Below the pieces are notes generated by a model. The model searched no databases, was not told the origin of the DNA, and was given only the letters and a program-made list of their open reading frames with translations. Source: Lentisphaera araneosa HTCC2155 (GTDB lineage: Bacteria > Verrucomicrobiota > Lentisphaeria > Lentisphaerales > Lentisphaeraceae). Taken from it: DNA of 64,000 nucleotides. A program made the translations under genes and the position numbers. The stretch covers positions 186,001-250,000 of the forward strand of contig NZ_ABCK01000001.1 in the NCBI RefSeq assembly GCF_000170755.1, given 5' to 3'. Shown in pieces: positions 37,649 through 47,400 of this stretch; the first letter of the stretch is position 1; every line of letters begins with the position of its first letter.

Positions 37649-37875
37649 CGGATATTTCCTATTTATTATAAATGAATTATGTCGGTTTGAGCTCATATAT
37701 GAAAAAAGGTACAATTCTGCCAAGCATAATTTAAAAAAAATCATTTTTTTATCAAAATCTCCATCTTTTATCGGCAGATTTCACTAAAATCACATATATA
37801 AGTAAAAACATCTGTCCGAAGCAAAGCCCCAAATTTTTGGACATAATTGTTTTATAAGGCCAAAATAAAAACTTT

Positions 37876-38382
37876 ATGACTTTTGAACAAATGCTCACTG
37901 AAGCTCAGCCCAGGCTCTATGCCTACTTACTCAAACGCATCAGAAAACCTGATGTCGTTAAAGATCTATTGCAGGAAGTTAATATCGTGATCTGGATGAA
38001 AAAAAACAATTTCATTGCTGGGAGCAATTTCAATTCGTGGACTTATACAATCGCTCACTATCAACTCCTCAAGTATCTTCAGAAAAATAAAAAATCACCT
38101 TTAGTGTTTGATAATGAGCTTATTCAATCATTTAATGATGAGAGCTACGCAGATAAGGATTTTATTATGGCACGAAAGGAAGCTTTAGATAAATGCATGA
38201 AACATTTGTCAGATGAGAGCCGTCTTATTATAAATGTACGCTACAGCAAAACTAAATCGGTCAATGAAATTGCTGCTGAGCAAAACAAGTCCCCCAATGC
38301 AATAAGCAAAGTCCTGCACCGCAGTCGCCTCTTCTTACTCAAATGCATTTCACAAAATATAGCTGAGGGTAAATCTATATGA
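37876..38382 (+). CDS. ECF sigma factor, Rhodopirellula/Verrucomicrobium type
   Basis: A 168-residue sigma factor. Region 2 includes RLYAYLLKRIRKPDVVKDLL and NFNSWTYTIAHYQLLKYLQ; region 4 is CMKHLSDESRLIINVRYSKT and SVNEIAAEQNKSPNAISKVL. It differs in length and pattern from the other three sigma factors here. The stop overlaps the start of the FecR/LamG gene by four bases (ATGA), the usual coupling of a sigma factor and its membrane anti-sigma regulator. It is divergent from the FAD oxidoreductase gene, which may be a target. The leader at about 37813-37842 has a TGTCC...GGACA inverted pair. Confidence 0.92.
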   Translation: MTFEQMLTEAQPRLYAYLLKRIRKPDVVKDLLQEVNIVIWMKKNNFIAGSNFNSWTYTIAHYQLLKYLQKNKKSPLVFDNELIQSFNDESYADKDFIMARKEALDKCMKHLSDESRLIINVRYSKTKSVNEIAAEQNKSPNAISKVLHRSRLFLLKCISQNIAEGKSI

Positions 38383-39809
38383 ATAATAAGAAAGAACTGG
38401 AAAAGCTCTTAGAAGCTTTAGTGGACAATCGCCTCGAAAAGGAAGATAATGAACGTTTAAATTTGCTTCTCAATGAGCCTAATCTTCTTAAAATCTATGA
38501 GGATTACATCGAGTTACACGCCGATTTAGAGCATAGATCTAAAAAGCCTATCGTACTTAAAAAACAAAAAAAATGGCAGAGAAAAACTTGGGCAGCATCT
38601 TTAGCAGCCATTTTAGTCATTGCCTTTATTCTGCAAAAACCAAAAATTCACGGTGAGATTATCAATAGTCGAGAAGCCGTGTGGCAGGATCAGACTTTTA
38701 TTACTAAAAATAGCTATAAGCTAATTACAGGCATAGCTCAAATCAAGCTGGATAAAGTTATTCTTACCTTGGAAGCTCCACTGGAACTCGAACTTATAAG
38801 TTCAAAAAAAGTTCATTTGAAGTACGGTAATTTAGTGGCTCGGGTAAAAAAAGGTGGTGAAGGCTTTGAATTAAAAACCAATAAGGCCAAGATCATTGAT
38901 TTAGGTACAGAGTTTTGTGTCAATGCTTCAAAAGATAAAACGGAAGTACACGTAAGCAAAGGCAAAGTTTTAAGCCAAGGTTCTGCCCAACAAGTAGAGC
39001 TCAATGAAAATCAGGGGATAGTCTATGAAAACAAGATAGAACGGAGAATTCATGCGCAACCTGAACTCTTTGTTCGTGCCCTGCCTGGATCGAGTACTGA
39101 GAACCCAAATTATATTCACTGGAGTTTCGACAAGCTTCAGAAACAAGAGGTTTTGAGTCGTTCTCAAGGCTTTGATCCCTACCCCGCTACTATTCACTCA
39201 AATCCACTATTCACACCAGGTGTATTCGGTAATGCAATAAACTTTGATGGGGATGATGATTTTTTGAGTACTTCTTTCCCAGGCATAGAAGGACATTCAC
39301 CGCGAACCATAAGTTTTTGGGTGAAAATCCCTAAAAATGCTCCTATTAAAAATGCCATATCTATGTTAGCCTGGGGCTCATATAAATATCCTGGCAACAC
39401 TTTTCAAATTTCCTGGAACTGGAATAAAAAAGAAGGGAACTTTGGTGCACTTCGTGCAGGACTCTGGAAAGGACAAATTGTCGCCAAAAACGACCTCAGA
39501 GATGACCAGTGGCACCATGTTGCAATCGTTGTTTATGGTGGTTCAAAAGCCGACGTATCTAGCCACATTCTTCTTTATCTAGACGGTGAATTACAAACAA
39601 CTGCCCAAAAATCTGTATTGCCTATTGCCACCGATACTCAAAGTGACGAGTCCATTAAACTACTCATGGGACGTGATGCAAAAAATTATTTATTAAATAA
39701 AGATAATCCAAAAACATTTCTTGGAAGCCTAGATGAAGTTTACCTCTTCGATGCGGCATTAAGCTCCGAGCAAATCCGTTCTCTGCAGAGTAAAAACTCT
39801 CTGCACTAA
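38379..39809 (+). CDS. FecR-type anti-sigma regulator with LamG domain
   Basis: A 476-residue protein: short cytoplasmic N-terminal segment (1-65), membrane helix (KTWAASLAAILVIAFIL, about 70-88), FecR domain (about 95-220, VHLKYGNLVARVKKGGEGFE and KIIDLGTEFCVNASKDKTEV) and a LamG/concanavalin-type lectin domain (about 250-470, INFDGDDDFLSTSFPGIEGH, DDQWHHVAIVVYGG, LGSLDEVYLFDAAL). The arrangement implies a sugar or surface signal sensed outside by the LamG part and passed to the cytoplasmic end that holds the sigma factor. It overlaps the sigma gene by four bases. This pairing is well known in planctomycetes and Lentisphaerae. Confidence 0.92.
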   Translation: MNNKKELEKLLEALVDNRLEKEDNERLNLLLNEPNLLKIYEDYIELHADLEHRSKKPIVLKKQKKWQRKTWAASLAAILVIAFILQKPKIHGEIINSREAVWQDQTFITKNSYKLITGIAQIKLDKVILTLEAPLELELISSKKVHLKYGNLVARVKKGGEGFELKTNKAKIIDLGTEFCVNASKDKTEVHVSKGKVLSQGSAQQVELNENQGIVYENKIERRIHAQPELFVRALPGSSTENPNYIHWSFDKLQKQEVLSRSQGFDPYPATIHSNPLFTPGVFGNAINFDGDDDFLSTSFPGIEGHSPRTISFWVKIPKNAPIKNAISMLAWGSYKYPGNTFQISWNWNKKEGNFGALRAGLWKGQIVAKNDLRDDQWHHVAIVVYGGSKADVSSHILLYLDGELQTTAQKSVLPIATDTQSDESIKLLMGRDAKNYLLNKDNPKTFLGSLDEVYLFDAALSSEQIRSLQSKNSLH

Positions 39810-40250
39810 TGCCGAAGGCATGGATTAGGACCTTAACTCGTTCCTTCAGAACTCCTATATTTATCACATACGCTAATCCTAGCTCTCACGAGCCAGGCTA
39901 TGTTAAGCCGTCCCTTCGGGACTCAAATATGAATGCCGAAGGCATGGCTTAACTTAGCCCAATGGCGTCAGCCTTGGGAGATCACAAACCCAAACAGAAG
40001 TGAATGCCGAAGGCATGGATTAGGGCCTTAACTCGTTCCTTCAGAACTCCTATATTTATCACATACGCTAATCCTAGCTCTCACGAGCCAGGCTATGTTA
40101 AGCCGTCCCTTCGGGACTCTCATTTTACTCTATCTTCTAATCCTAGCTCTCACGAGCCAGGCTATGTTAAGCCGTCCCTTCGGGACTCTCATTTTACTCT
40201 ACCTTCTAATCCTAGCTCTGACGAGCTAGGCTAAGTTAATACGTACTTAC
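39805..40250. repeat. Cluster of hairpin repeats (195-bp and 69-bp periods)
   Basis: A block starting ATGCCGAAGGCATGGATTAG occurs at 39809 and 40004 (period 195). Within and after it, a 69-bp unit starting TAATCCTAGCTC recurs at 40069, 40138 and 40207. Each contains small hairpins: TGCC-GAA-GGCA, CCTAGCTC-TCAC-GAGC, GTCCC-TTC-GGGAC, and CCCAA...TTGGG. On the other strand the sequence is related to the 71-bp repeats at 60278 (GAGTTCTGAAGGAAC). A 76-codon frame across it is a repeat product, not a gene. Confidence 0.85.
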
Positions 40251-40300
40251 AGCACTCCAATTCAATCTGATTCCTTATCGAAGTAATAACTAATAGTTAT

Positions 40301-40411
40301 TTATTTTGCCTGAGTGATTTTCAGGGTGAAGATATTTTTAGAGAGTGTTTTAGTTGGGTTCAGTTGAGGAATAATGACTTCAATTTCCTTAGCGGTCTTG
40401 GCAAAGTTGAA
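40301..40411 (-). pseudogene. Relic of a GH29 fucosidase C-terminus
   Basis: On the minus strand 36 codons read FNFAKTAKEIEVIIPQLNPT, then KTLSKNIFTLKITQAK and TAA. The fucosidase at 44500 ends KFAKTAKGIEVILPQLNPT, LPCKDIFTLKVTKAK. A stop codon stands directly upstream, so only this tail survives. A second sulfatase-fucosidase or fucosidase gene must once have ended here. The remainder of 40251-40570 shows a small AAGCTGA/TCAGCTT hairpin and no gene. Confidence 0.85.
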
Positions 40412-40520
40412 TTAAAATGGAAATGAAAAGCTGATTTTACTCAGCTTCTATTATTCTACAGGGCTAATTATGTAGTGATTAATAAGTTTTTTTAAATAAA
40501 GTTTGTGTTCCCCTTTTAAG

Positions 40521-40526
40521 TATAAT
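40521..40526 (+). promoter_or_regulatory. Possible -10 box for the barrel/kinase operon
   Basis: TATAAT stands 45 bases before the start codon at 40571, inside CTTTTAAGTATAATAATTTA, a 20-base string also found in the IS near 18610. No clear -35 box is seen at the right distance. Confidence 0.3.
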
Positions 40527-40570
40527 AATTTAATTTGTGTAGCGGTGTTATTATATTTAGGGGTATCTAT

Positions 40571-41548
40571 ATGAAGAAGTTTTTTTTAATCTTTTGTTTT
40601 TTACTGACAAGTGTTTATGCAGACAGAGAGTTTCCTGGTATTGAAAATAGTAGGCTGTCATTCGATTTAAGTTCGCGTAGTTCATATTGGAACGAAGCAG
40701 ATGAGTTGACTCTGCAGCATTTTATTGGTATTGATTTTTATAAAATAATAACTGTTGATGGTGCGGACTTTGGTAGTTTGACTATTCAGCCATTTATCAA
40801 TCGGATTGATAATGGCTACAGAACTCCTGGAGTTTATGATGACAACCACGACTGGGAATTTTTGTTTAGAACATTTGCTTTAAATATTAATGCGTGGGGA
40901 GTTGATAAGCCTTACTTTAAATTGGGTCATTTTGAAATCCCTTTTGGTGGAGAATACAACAAAGATACATTTGGTGATTTACATCAATATGGCCAAGGCC
41001 TAAAAATGGGTATGAAAATGGATTGGGGTTTTGCTGTTGGACAAGAACTTAAAGATTGGAATTATGAGTTTGCATTAACAAGAGGTTCAGGTATGAAGTA
41101 TAGAGACAGAGAGGATCCTTATGCAATTTCTGGTCGAATCGGCACCCTAAACGATGATACGTTTGTTTATGGCCTATCGATTTTTCATGGCGAAATTCTC
41201 AAAGATAAAACAACTATTAAAAGAGATGTTCTAGGCTTAGATTTTGAATATTTTTTAGGCAACAAAAGTATTCTTGTTGAGTTGTATGGCGGGCAAGTGG
41301 AAGATGATGATTTATTGGGTAGTTTACTTGAATTTAATATAAAAACTTATGATGAAAGAGCTGAGTTTTATGTGCAACACTTTTATCAAAACCTTGAAAA
41401 TAACACTTATTTGTCTAGCGCCGGATTTGGCGTAAGTTATCAATATAATAATCAGTTAAACCTCAGTGCTCAGTTTATGAAAGAATTTGAGTCTCCCCCG
41501 GATGTTCAAGAAGAATTAATAGAATTCCAATTACGTTATAGATTTTAG
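40571..41548 (+). CDS. Outer-membrane beta-barrel (porin-like) protein
   Basis: From ATG 40571 this gives 325 residues with a signal peptide (MKKFFLIFCFLLTSVYA). The body shows alternating hydrophobic and aromatic strands (LTLQHFIGIDFYKI, FAVGQELKDWNYEFALTRGS, VLGLDFEYFL, LNLSAQFMKEF) and ends in RYRF, with the terminal Phe typical of outer-membrane barrels. No family name is clear to me. It is followed 9 bases later by a periplasmic protein gene and then by a histidine kinase gene, forming an operon. The DNA is more AT-rich than the polysaccharide genes nearby, which may mean acquisition from elsewhere. Confidence 0.75.
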   Translation: MKKFFLIFCFLLTSVYADREFPGIENSRLSFDLSSRSSYWNEADELTLQHFIGIDFYKIITVDGADFGSLTIQPFINRIDNGYRTPGVYDDNHDWEFLFRTFALNINAWGVDKPYFKLGHFEIPFGGEYNKDTFGDLHQYGQGLKMGMKMDWGFAVGQELKDWNYEFALTRGSGMKYRDREDPYAISGRIGTLNDDTFVYGLSIFHGEILKDKTTIKRDVLGLDFEYFLGNKSILVELYGGQVEDDDLLGSLLEFNIKTYDERAEFYVQHFYQNLENNTYLSSAGFGVSYQYNNQLNLSAQFMKEFESPPDVQEELIEFQLRYRF

Positions 41549-41557
41549 GAGTCAATC

Positions 41558-42412
41558 ATGATCAAACTTTTTATATTATTTATTGCCGTAACATTTAACT
41601 CCGTTTATGGACAAGGTTATTGTGCTCTTCGGCATCCACAAGCAAAAATAGTCAGCCTTTATCCCGATTGTAAAAATTATGAAACGATCATTTCTACCGT
41701 TGATGATGAAACTCGCTTAACTGTTGAAAAACACCTTGGGTTCCCACTTTATTTTTATGAAATTGGAAGGCATAACTTGTATGCGATTAAAAAAGACTCA
41801 CAACCACTCGGTATAATTCATTCGAGGTCCGAAAAAAGTCAATGGGGTTTAGTAGAAATAATATGGGCATTAGATTTGGAGCTCAACATTTGTAACTTCG
41901 ATTTTCAACGTTGCAGAACAAGTGCAAAAACAAAGTTACTCGAAAGTGAATTTAAAAAATTGTTAGTTAAAAAGGATTTTTTTGAATTAAAAGAATCCTT
42001 CCATGAATTTGCCAACAGTGATTTATACAAAACTTTAAATACGAATGAAAAAACTTTGGCAAATATAATGTTCAAGTCTGCTATCAAAACTATTGCTTTA
42101 ACTGAGGCCTCATGGACCAAGCAAATTGAATCATTGCGATTAAAAAAACTCACTAATAAGGATTTGAAAGATATCAAATTCACAAATAGCACCAATACTT
42201 TACCTAATACAAGGCTTGATTTTTTTAAAGGAATTGAAAATCAAACCTACTTTAAATTAACTGATGATAAAGCTGAGACTTCGTGCATTGGCACCTTTGA
42301 AAATGAAAAATTTAAAATTTTATACATTGGTTTATTTGAAGAAAAACCATATGATTATAAAAATATTTCAAAATTAGAAAAATCACTTAATGATTTAAAA
42401 ATAAAATTATAA
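41558..42412 (+). CDS. Periplasmic protein of unknown function
   Basis: A 284-residue protein with signal peptide (MIKLFILFIAVTFNSVYGQ). The first 130 residues include a compact region with GYCALRHPQAKIVSLYPDCK, HNLYAIKKDSQPLGIIHSRS and WGLVEIIWALDLELNICNFD, followed by FQRCRTSAK. It has a faint resemblance to FMN-binding type domains, but the SGATxTS flavin site is absent, so I leave the function open. The second half is helical and lysine-rich. It has an AGGAG ribosome site, lies 9 bases after the barrel gene and 4 bases before the histidine kinase, and could be a sensor partner of that kinase. Confidence 0.65.
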   Translation: MIKLFILFIAVTFNSVYGQGYCALRHPQAKIVSLYPDCKNYETIISTVDDETRLTVEKHLGFPLYFYEIGRHNLYAIKKDSQPLGIIHSRSEKSQWGLVEIIWALDLELNICNFDFQRCRTSAKTKLLESEFKKLLVKKDFFELKESFHEFANSDLYKTLNTNEKTLANIMFKSAIKTIALTEASWTKQIESLRLKKLTNKDLKDIKFTNSTNTLPNTRLDFFKGIENQTYFKLTDDKAETSCIGTFENEKFKILYIGLFEEKPYDYKNISKLEKSLNDLKIKL

Positions 42413-42416
42413 ACTA

Positions 42417-44318
42417 ATGAAGATTAGCTTCTACACGATCATACTTGTCATATCGTGTACATTAGTCGGCTTTACTTCGGTTGGAATTGTCTTGTACAAT
42501 TCTAACAAACTTAATATTCAACAGCAAAAGATTCAGACTTTAGAAAAAGAATTTCTACGCACAAAAGAAACTACTATTTTACTAAACCAATGGTTGATGT
42601 CTCTCGATTTATATCTTATTAACCGTCAAGCTTATATTTATGATAGTCTTGCAGCTCAATCTGAAGCTATTCAGTTTTTAACTACACAATTTAACGTTAA
42701 GAACGACCTTAAAGATCTTAGTAATAAAATCAATAGAGTTATTAGATTATGCTCTAATGTACATAGTCCAGGCAGGCGTAGCCTAAATGATAATGAGTGG
42801 AATGAAATTATTTCTCAGAGTGATGTAATCACTCAAGATATATATTTACCTTTAGAAAAACATCAAAAAGCTCTCTCTAATGAAATTTTAAATTACAAAA
42901 GTAAAATTGAGACTAGCCAAGTAGTCTTTAAGAGGACCATATTTATTTGTCCTACCATTTTCCTGCTATTTGCATTTTTAATGATAAAATGGTCAAATAG
43001 TACAATCGCTAAGCCCATAAAATTATTAAAAGAATTAGCTCTTAATGAAGAGATTTCATCAGATAATTTCCCCTATGAAAACCCAATAGAATTAAAAAGT
43101 CTTGCCGAAATACTAAGCAAACATGTAAAGGATTTAGAAAAAGCTAAGGAATTTGCTTGGACCAAAGCTAAACAAGCTGAACATGCAAATACGCGAATTA
43201 GCAACATAATGGAAACGGCTGCCGATGCAATTATCTGTACAGATTCTAAGGGGCAAATAATTCAAATGAATGCTGCATTTAGAGAAATTAGTTCCGTGAA
43301 TGATGAAGCTATCGAAAAAGGCCTTTCATGTTATGATTTTCTTGATGGAATTCAGTTTGAGAATTATGAATTTGATGGAAATGAAGTTTCAGTTAAACAA
43401 ACTTTACTTAAGGACTCTAAAGGTGAGCAGATAAAAATTGAATTATCCCTTAGTAAATTTAACATTGATGATGCGACATATTTTACTTTAATATTTAGAG
43501 ATATTAGAGAAAGAGAAAAAATGCAACAGCAACTACTACAATCTCAGAAATTGGATTCAATCGGCATATTGGCTTCCGGTATTGCTCACGAAATTAATAC
43601 ACCAGTTCAATATATAACTAATTATAGTTTGTTTTTGCAAGACTCATATTTAGATATTATGACTTACTTAGAAAAATCAAATAACTCTGATCCATCAGAA
43701 CTAAAAGAACTATATGATGAACTTGATATAGACTTTATTAAAGAAGAAGTTCCTTCTGCTCTTAAGGGGAGCTTAGAAGGTTTAAGTAAAGTTAGTGAAA
43801 TTGTAAAATCTATGAAAGTCATGGCACACCCATCTCAAGCGAAAAAAGTGAGTTATAGCATAAATTCTTTATTAAAGGAAGCGGTAGTTTTATCCAAAAA
43901 CCAATGGAATCAATTTGCGGATATTAAAATGTCGTTTGACGAAGATTTACCAGAAATATTGTGCTATCCAGGCTATCTTTCTCAAACCTTCTTAAATATT
44001 ATTATAAATGCTTCACATGCAATTGAAGCACAAATAAATACACAAACCATAAAAACTCAAGGAACTATTACTATCAGTACCAAATCCGAGAACAATCACG
44101 TTATTATAAAGTTTTCTGATACCGGCATTGGCATTAGTGATAAAATTAGAACAAAAGTTTTTGATCCATTTTTTACGACCAAAGATGTTGGAGTTGGAAC
44201 AGGACAAGGCTTAGCCCTATCACATGATTTCATTGTGAATAAACATCTTGGCAGTATTGATTTTAAATCAAATAGAGGGCAAGGTTGTACATTTAAAATC
44301 ATTTTACCAATCTCATAA
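42417..44318 (+). CDS. Membrane sensor histidine kinase with PAS domain
   Basis: A 633-residue protein: membrane helix 1 (about 5-27), periplasmic helical sensor (30-170), membrane helix 2 (about 175-192, IFICPTIFLLFAFLMIKW), linker, PAS domain (about 260-365), and HisKA with GILASGIAHEINTPVQYI, where His391 is the phosphorylated residue. The ATPase part has an N box (FLNIIINASHAIEA), DTGIGIS and GTGQGLALSHDFIV. The HEINTPVQYI variant is typical of a subgroup of orphan kinases. No response regulator gene is next to it. It is translationally linked to the upstream periplasmic protein gene (4-base gap). Confidence 0.93.
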   Translation: MKISFYTIILVISCTLVGFTSVGIVLYNSNKLNIQQQKIQTLEKEFLRTKETTILLNQWLMSLDLYLINRQAYIYDSLAAQSEAIQFLTTQFNVKNDLKDLSNKINRVIRLCSNVHSPGRRSLNDNEWNEIISQSDVITQDIYLPLEKHQKALSNEILNYKSKIETSQVVFKRTIFICPTIFLLFAFLMIKWSNSTIAKPIKLLKELALNEEISSDNFPYENPIELKSLAEILSKHVKDLEKAKEFAWTKAKQAEHANTRISNIMETAADAIICTDSKGQIIQMNAAFREISSVNDEAIEKGLSCYDFLDGIQFENYEFDGNEVSVKQTLLKDSKGEQIKIELSLSKFNIDDATYFTLIFRDIREREKMQQQLLQSQKLDSIGILASGIAHEINTPVQYITNYSLFLQDSYLDIMTYLEKSNNSDPSELKELYDELDIDFIKEEVPSALKGSLEGLSKVSEIVKSMKVMAHPSQAKKVSYSINSLLKEAVVLSKNQWNQFADIKMSFDEDLPEILCYPGYLSQTFLNIIINASHAIEAQINTQTIKTQGTITISTKSENNHVIIKFSDTGIGISDKIRTKVFDPFFTTKDVGVGTGQGLALSHDFIVNKHLGSIDFKSNRGQGCTFKIILPIS

Positions 44319-44447
44319 AGTTTCATTGAAAAAGCATATCAACTTCTTTTAAATAGATTGACAAGACAATATAATTTTGTGATGTATATGATGTAATCTT
44401 AAAAAGAAATTAGAGTTATTTTCTCTTTGCGCTCATAGGCTACAAAT

Positions 44448-44482
44448 AAAAAGAGCTCTGAAAGTTTCAGAGCTCTTTTTTT
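44448..44482. terminator. Bidirectional terminator between histidine kinase and sulfatase-fucosidase
   Basis: AAAAAGAGCTCTGAAA at 44448-44463 and TTTCAGAGCTCTTTTT at 44465-44480 form a long stem with A and T runs on either side, so it can stop transcription from both strands. Confidence 0.88.
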
Positions 44483-44499
44483 AGTGATTGATAGTTATT

Positions 44500-47400
44500 T
44501 TATTTAGCTTTCGTCACTTTCAGTGTGAAAATATCCTTACAGGGTAGTTTAGTTGGGTTCAGTTGAGGAAGGATAACTTCAATGCCCTTAGCGGTCTTGG
44601 CAAATTTAAGTTGTCCTTCTACACCAAGCATGGTCACTTTTGTATCAGAGCTTACTTCAATATCGCGGATCTCAATCTTACCACTATCTGGCCAGACGGG
44701 AAGAAGCCCGTAAATTGTATCTGCTTTCTTAGTGAAATAGAGCTCTTTGTGGGCATTGCCGGGCTTAGGTTCTAGGGTCATTTCATAGATTGGGAAACCG
44801 GATTTAAAATCAGATGCAGTGAATTTGGGTAGTGTTCCTTCACTCCATTGGCAAGCCTTTTTCCAAACAACGCTATCATAAATAGCTTCACCATTTACTT
44901 CTAACCATTTGCCCATATCAATTAAACGATTTTGCATAACAACTGGAATACGGCCATCACCTGTTGGACCAATATTGAGAAGTAAGTTACCACCGCGACT
45001 TACGAGGTCAACGAGCATAAAAACGAGCTTACGAGTGCTATTATACTGAGTGTAATCTTCGTTGCGGTTGAAACCAAAGGAATGGCCCATGCCACGGTTT
45101 TCTTCCCAAGGCTTATCAATGCCCTCGAAACCCGAACCATACTCCGTGGTAAAATAGCCACCATGCTTACCGCGACCCTTGCCCCAACGATCGTTAATAA
45201 CCACTTCATCACGATTCATGGCTCCATTAAATAATTGAGCTAGGAGTGGTTTAGTTTGCCAAAAGTTGTCATCAGCCCACCAATCACCATCCGAGAAAAT
45301 GAGCGCTGGTTTATATTTTTTCACGAGCTCACGAAATTGTGGATACATGACTTCACGTACATATTTATTATGCTTTTTCATGTCAATATATTTAGCTTTC
45401 TTTTTGATATCAATGCGGTCGTCATATGGATTGAACCAATCCCAGATTGAGTAGTAATACCCCATCTTCATACCACCCACAGAGCGCACGGCATCACCAA
45501 GTTCTTGGCAAAGGTCGCGGCCAGGCCCCGAATCAACTGTATTCCAAGGCATGCCAAAAGATTTACTAGCTTCTTTATTGGGCCAAAGGGTGTAGCCATC
45601 ATGGTGCTTGGCAGTTAACACAACATATTTTGCCCCTGATTTCTTGAAGATATCGGCCCATTGATTCGGGTCGAACATTTCACAGGTGAATTGCTCGCGG
45701 AAGTCTTCATAGCCAAAATCTTTGCCATAGACGCGATTGTGGAATTCGTTAACTTTGAGGTGACGAGACATCTTGATTTCTTTCTTGCCCACGGGCTTAA
45801 CTTTAAGTGCATTCCAGTACCATTCAGCATAAGTTCCATGGGGAGCAAAAGCTGGAACTGAGTAAAGTCCCCAGTGAATAAAAATACCAAATTTAGCTTT
45901 ATTGTACCAAGCTGGGACTGGACGCGAGTCCAATGAATCCCAGTCGGCGCTATAGCGTTCTTTCATGGGTGAAGCCGCAAATCTCTTAGAGATTTCTAAT
46001 GCCTTGCGTCGGTCTTCTTCATCGTAGTCCCAGAAATCTTCGATAATTTCATTAAAGGGGAATTTCTTATCGTCTTCTTTATAATCCGCACGCATCTGCT
46101 TGAGTTGATCTTTGAGTTGCTTGATGAGTTCGACGTTTTCTGACTTATCATAAACATTATTCATCTCACTTGGATCCTTAACTAAGTCGTAAAGTTCCCA
46201 TGCCGGAGGTGTCAGAGGCTCATTGGACCATGATGAACCATAGAACATAATTAGCTTGTGAGTCTTTGTGCGAATGGCAATATGAGCTGGGTTATCATGG
46301 TGGAACATGTTCATCCAATAATGGTAATAAGCTGCTTGCTTTGTGCTGGCGTTTTCTTTTCCAGTCTCCAATTCATCTTTAAAGCTGCTGCCCTGCATGT
46401 ATTCAGGAGTTGCGACGCCCGCAAAATCCAACATTGTGGGAGCAAAGTCCACGTTCTCATTAATGAAATCGTACTTTGAACCCGCTTTAACACTCTTAGG
46501 ATAACGAATAATCATCGGCATGCGCATGGTCTCTTCATAAGCCCAGCGTTTGTCAATGTAGTCGTGCTCACCGAGCATAAAGCCTTGATCACCAGTGTAA
46601 ATAATAACTGTATTATCGTAGAGACCTTCTTTTTTAAGATAATCCACAACGCGTTTCACATTGTCATCGACACCCTTGACACAACGCAAATATTTTTTGA
46701 TATAAGTTTGGTAAGCTTGTTTCTTATATTGTTTATCACTTAGTTCTTGACTAATGGCTTCATCAGGAAAAACTTTACTCAAATCTAAACCCATATTTCT
46801 ACGAGGGTTACGCTTGCCAATTGATGTACCAATTTTATGAATTAATTCATCATTGTGACCACGAGTAGCAATTGAGCCATGATTACCACGCTCCCACATA
46901 TTGGCTGGTTCGGGGATGACGGCATCCTTTAGATAGGAGTCATAACGCGGAGCATTTTCAAACATATCATGAGGTGCTTTAAAATGATACTTAAGGAAGA
47001 AGGGTTTAGTTTTATCGCGATTCTCTAGATAATCTAAAACGGAATCGGTGATGCAATCTGAGCTATGTCCTTGCATTTTCACCATGCCTTTTTTACCCGT
47101 TTCAAAAAAACTAGGATCAAAATACTTACCCTGTCCTTTCAGTACTTTGTAGTAGTCAAAGGCATCGGGTCGATCGTGTAAATGCCACTTACCAATTACG
47201 GCCGTACTATAGCCCGCTTTTTTCATTTCTTGTGCAAGGTATTGCTTTTCTTTCGGAAGTGAATCCGCAAGAATGGGAGCTCCATTCACCGCACTATACT
47301 GACCGGTCATAATTGAAGCCCGACTCGGGGTGCAAATACCATTTGTACAAAAAGTGTTGCTGAGTAAAGCACCCTCTTCTGCTAAGGTATCGATGGTTGG

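Noticed and set aside
40004-40234. 76-codon plus-strand frame with repeated SSHEPGYVKPSLRDSHFTL
   Set aside because: It is a translation of the 69-bp tandem repeat; the peptide repeat follows the DNA period and there is no ribosome site.
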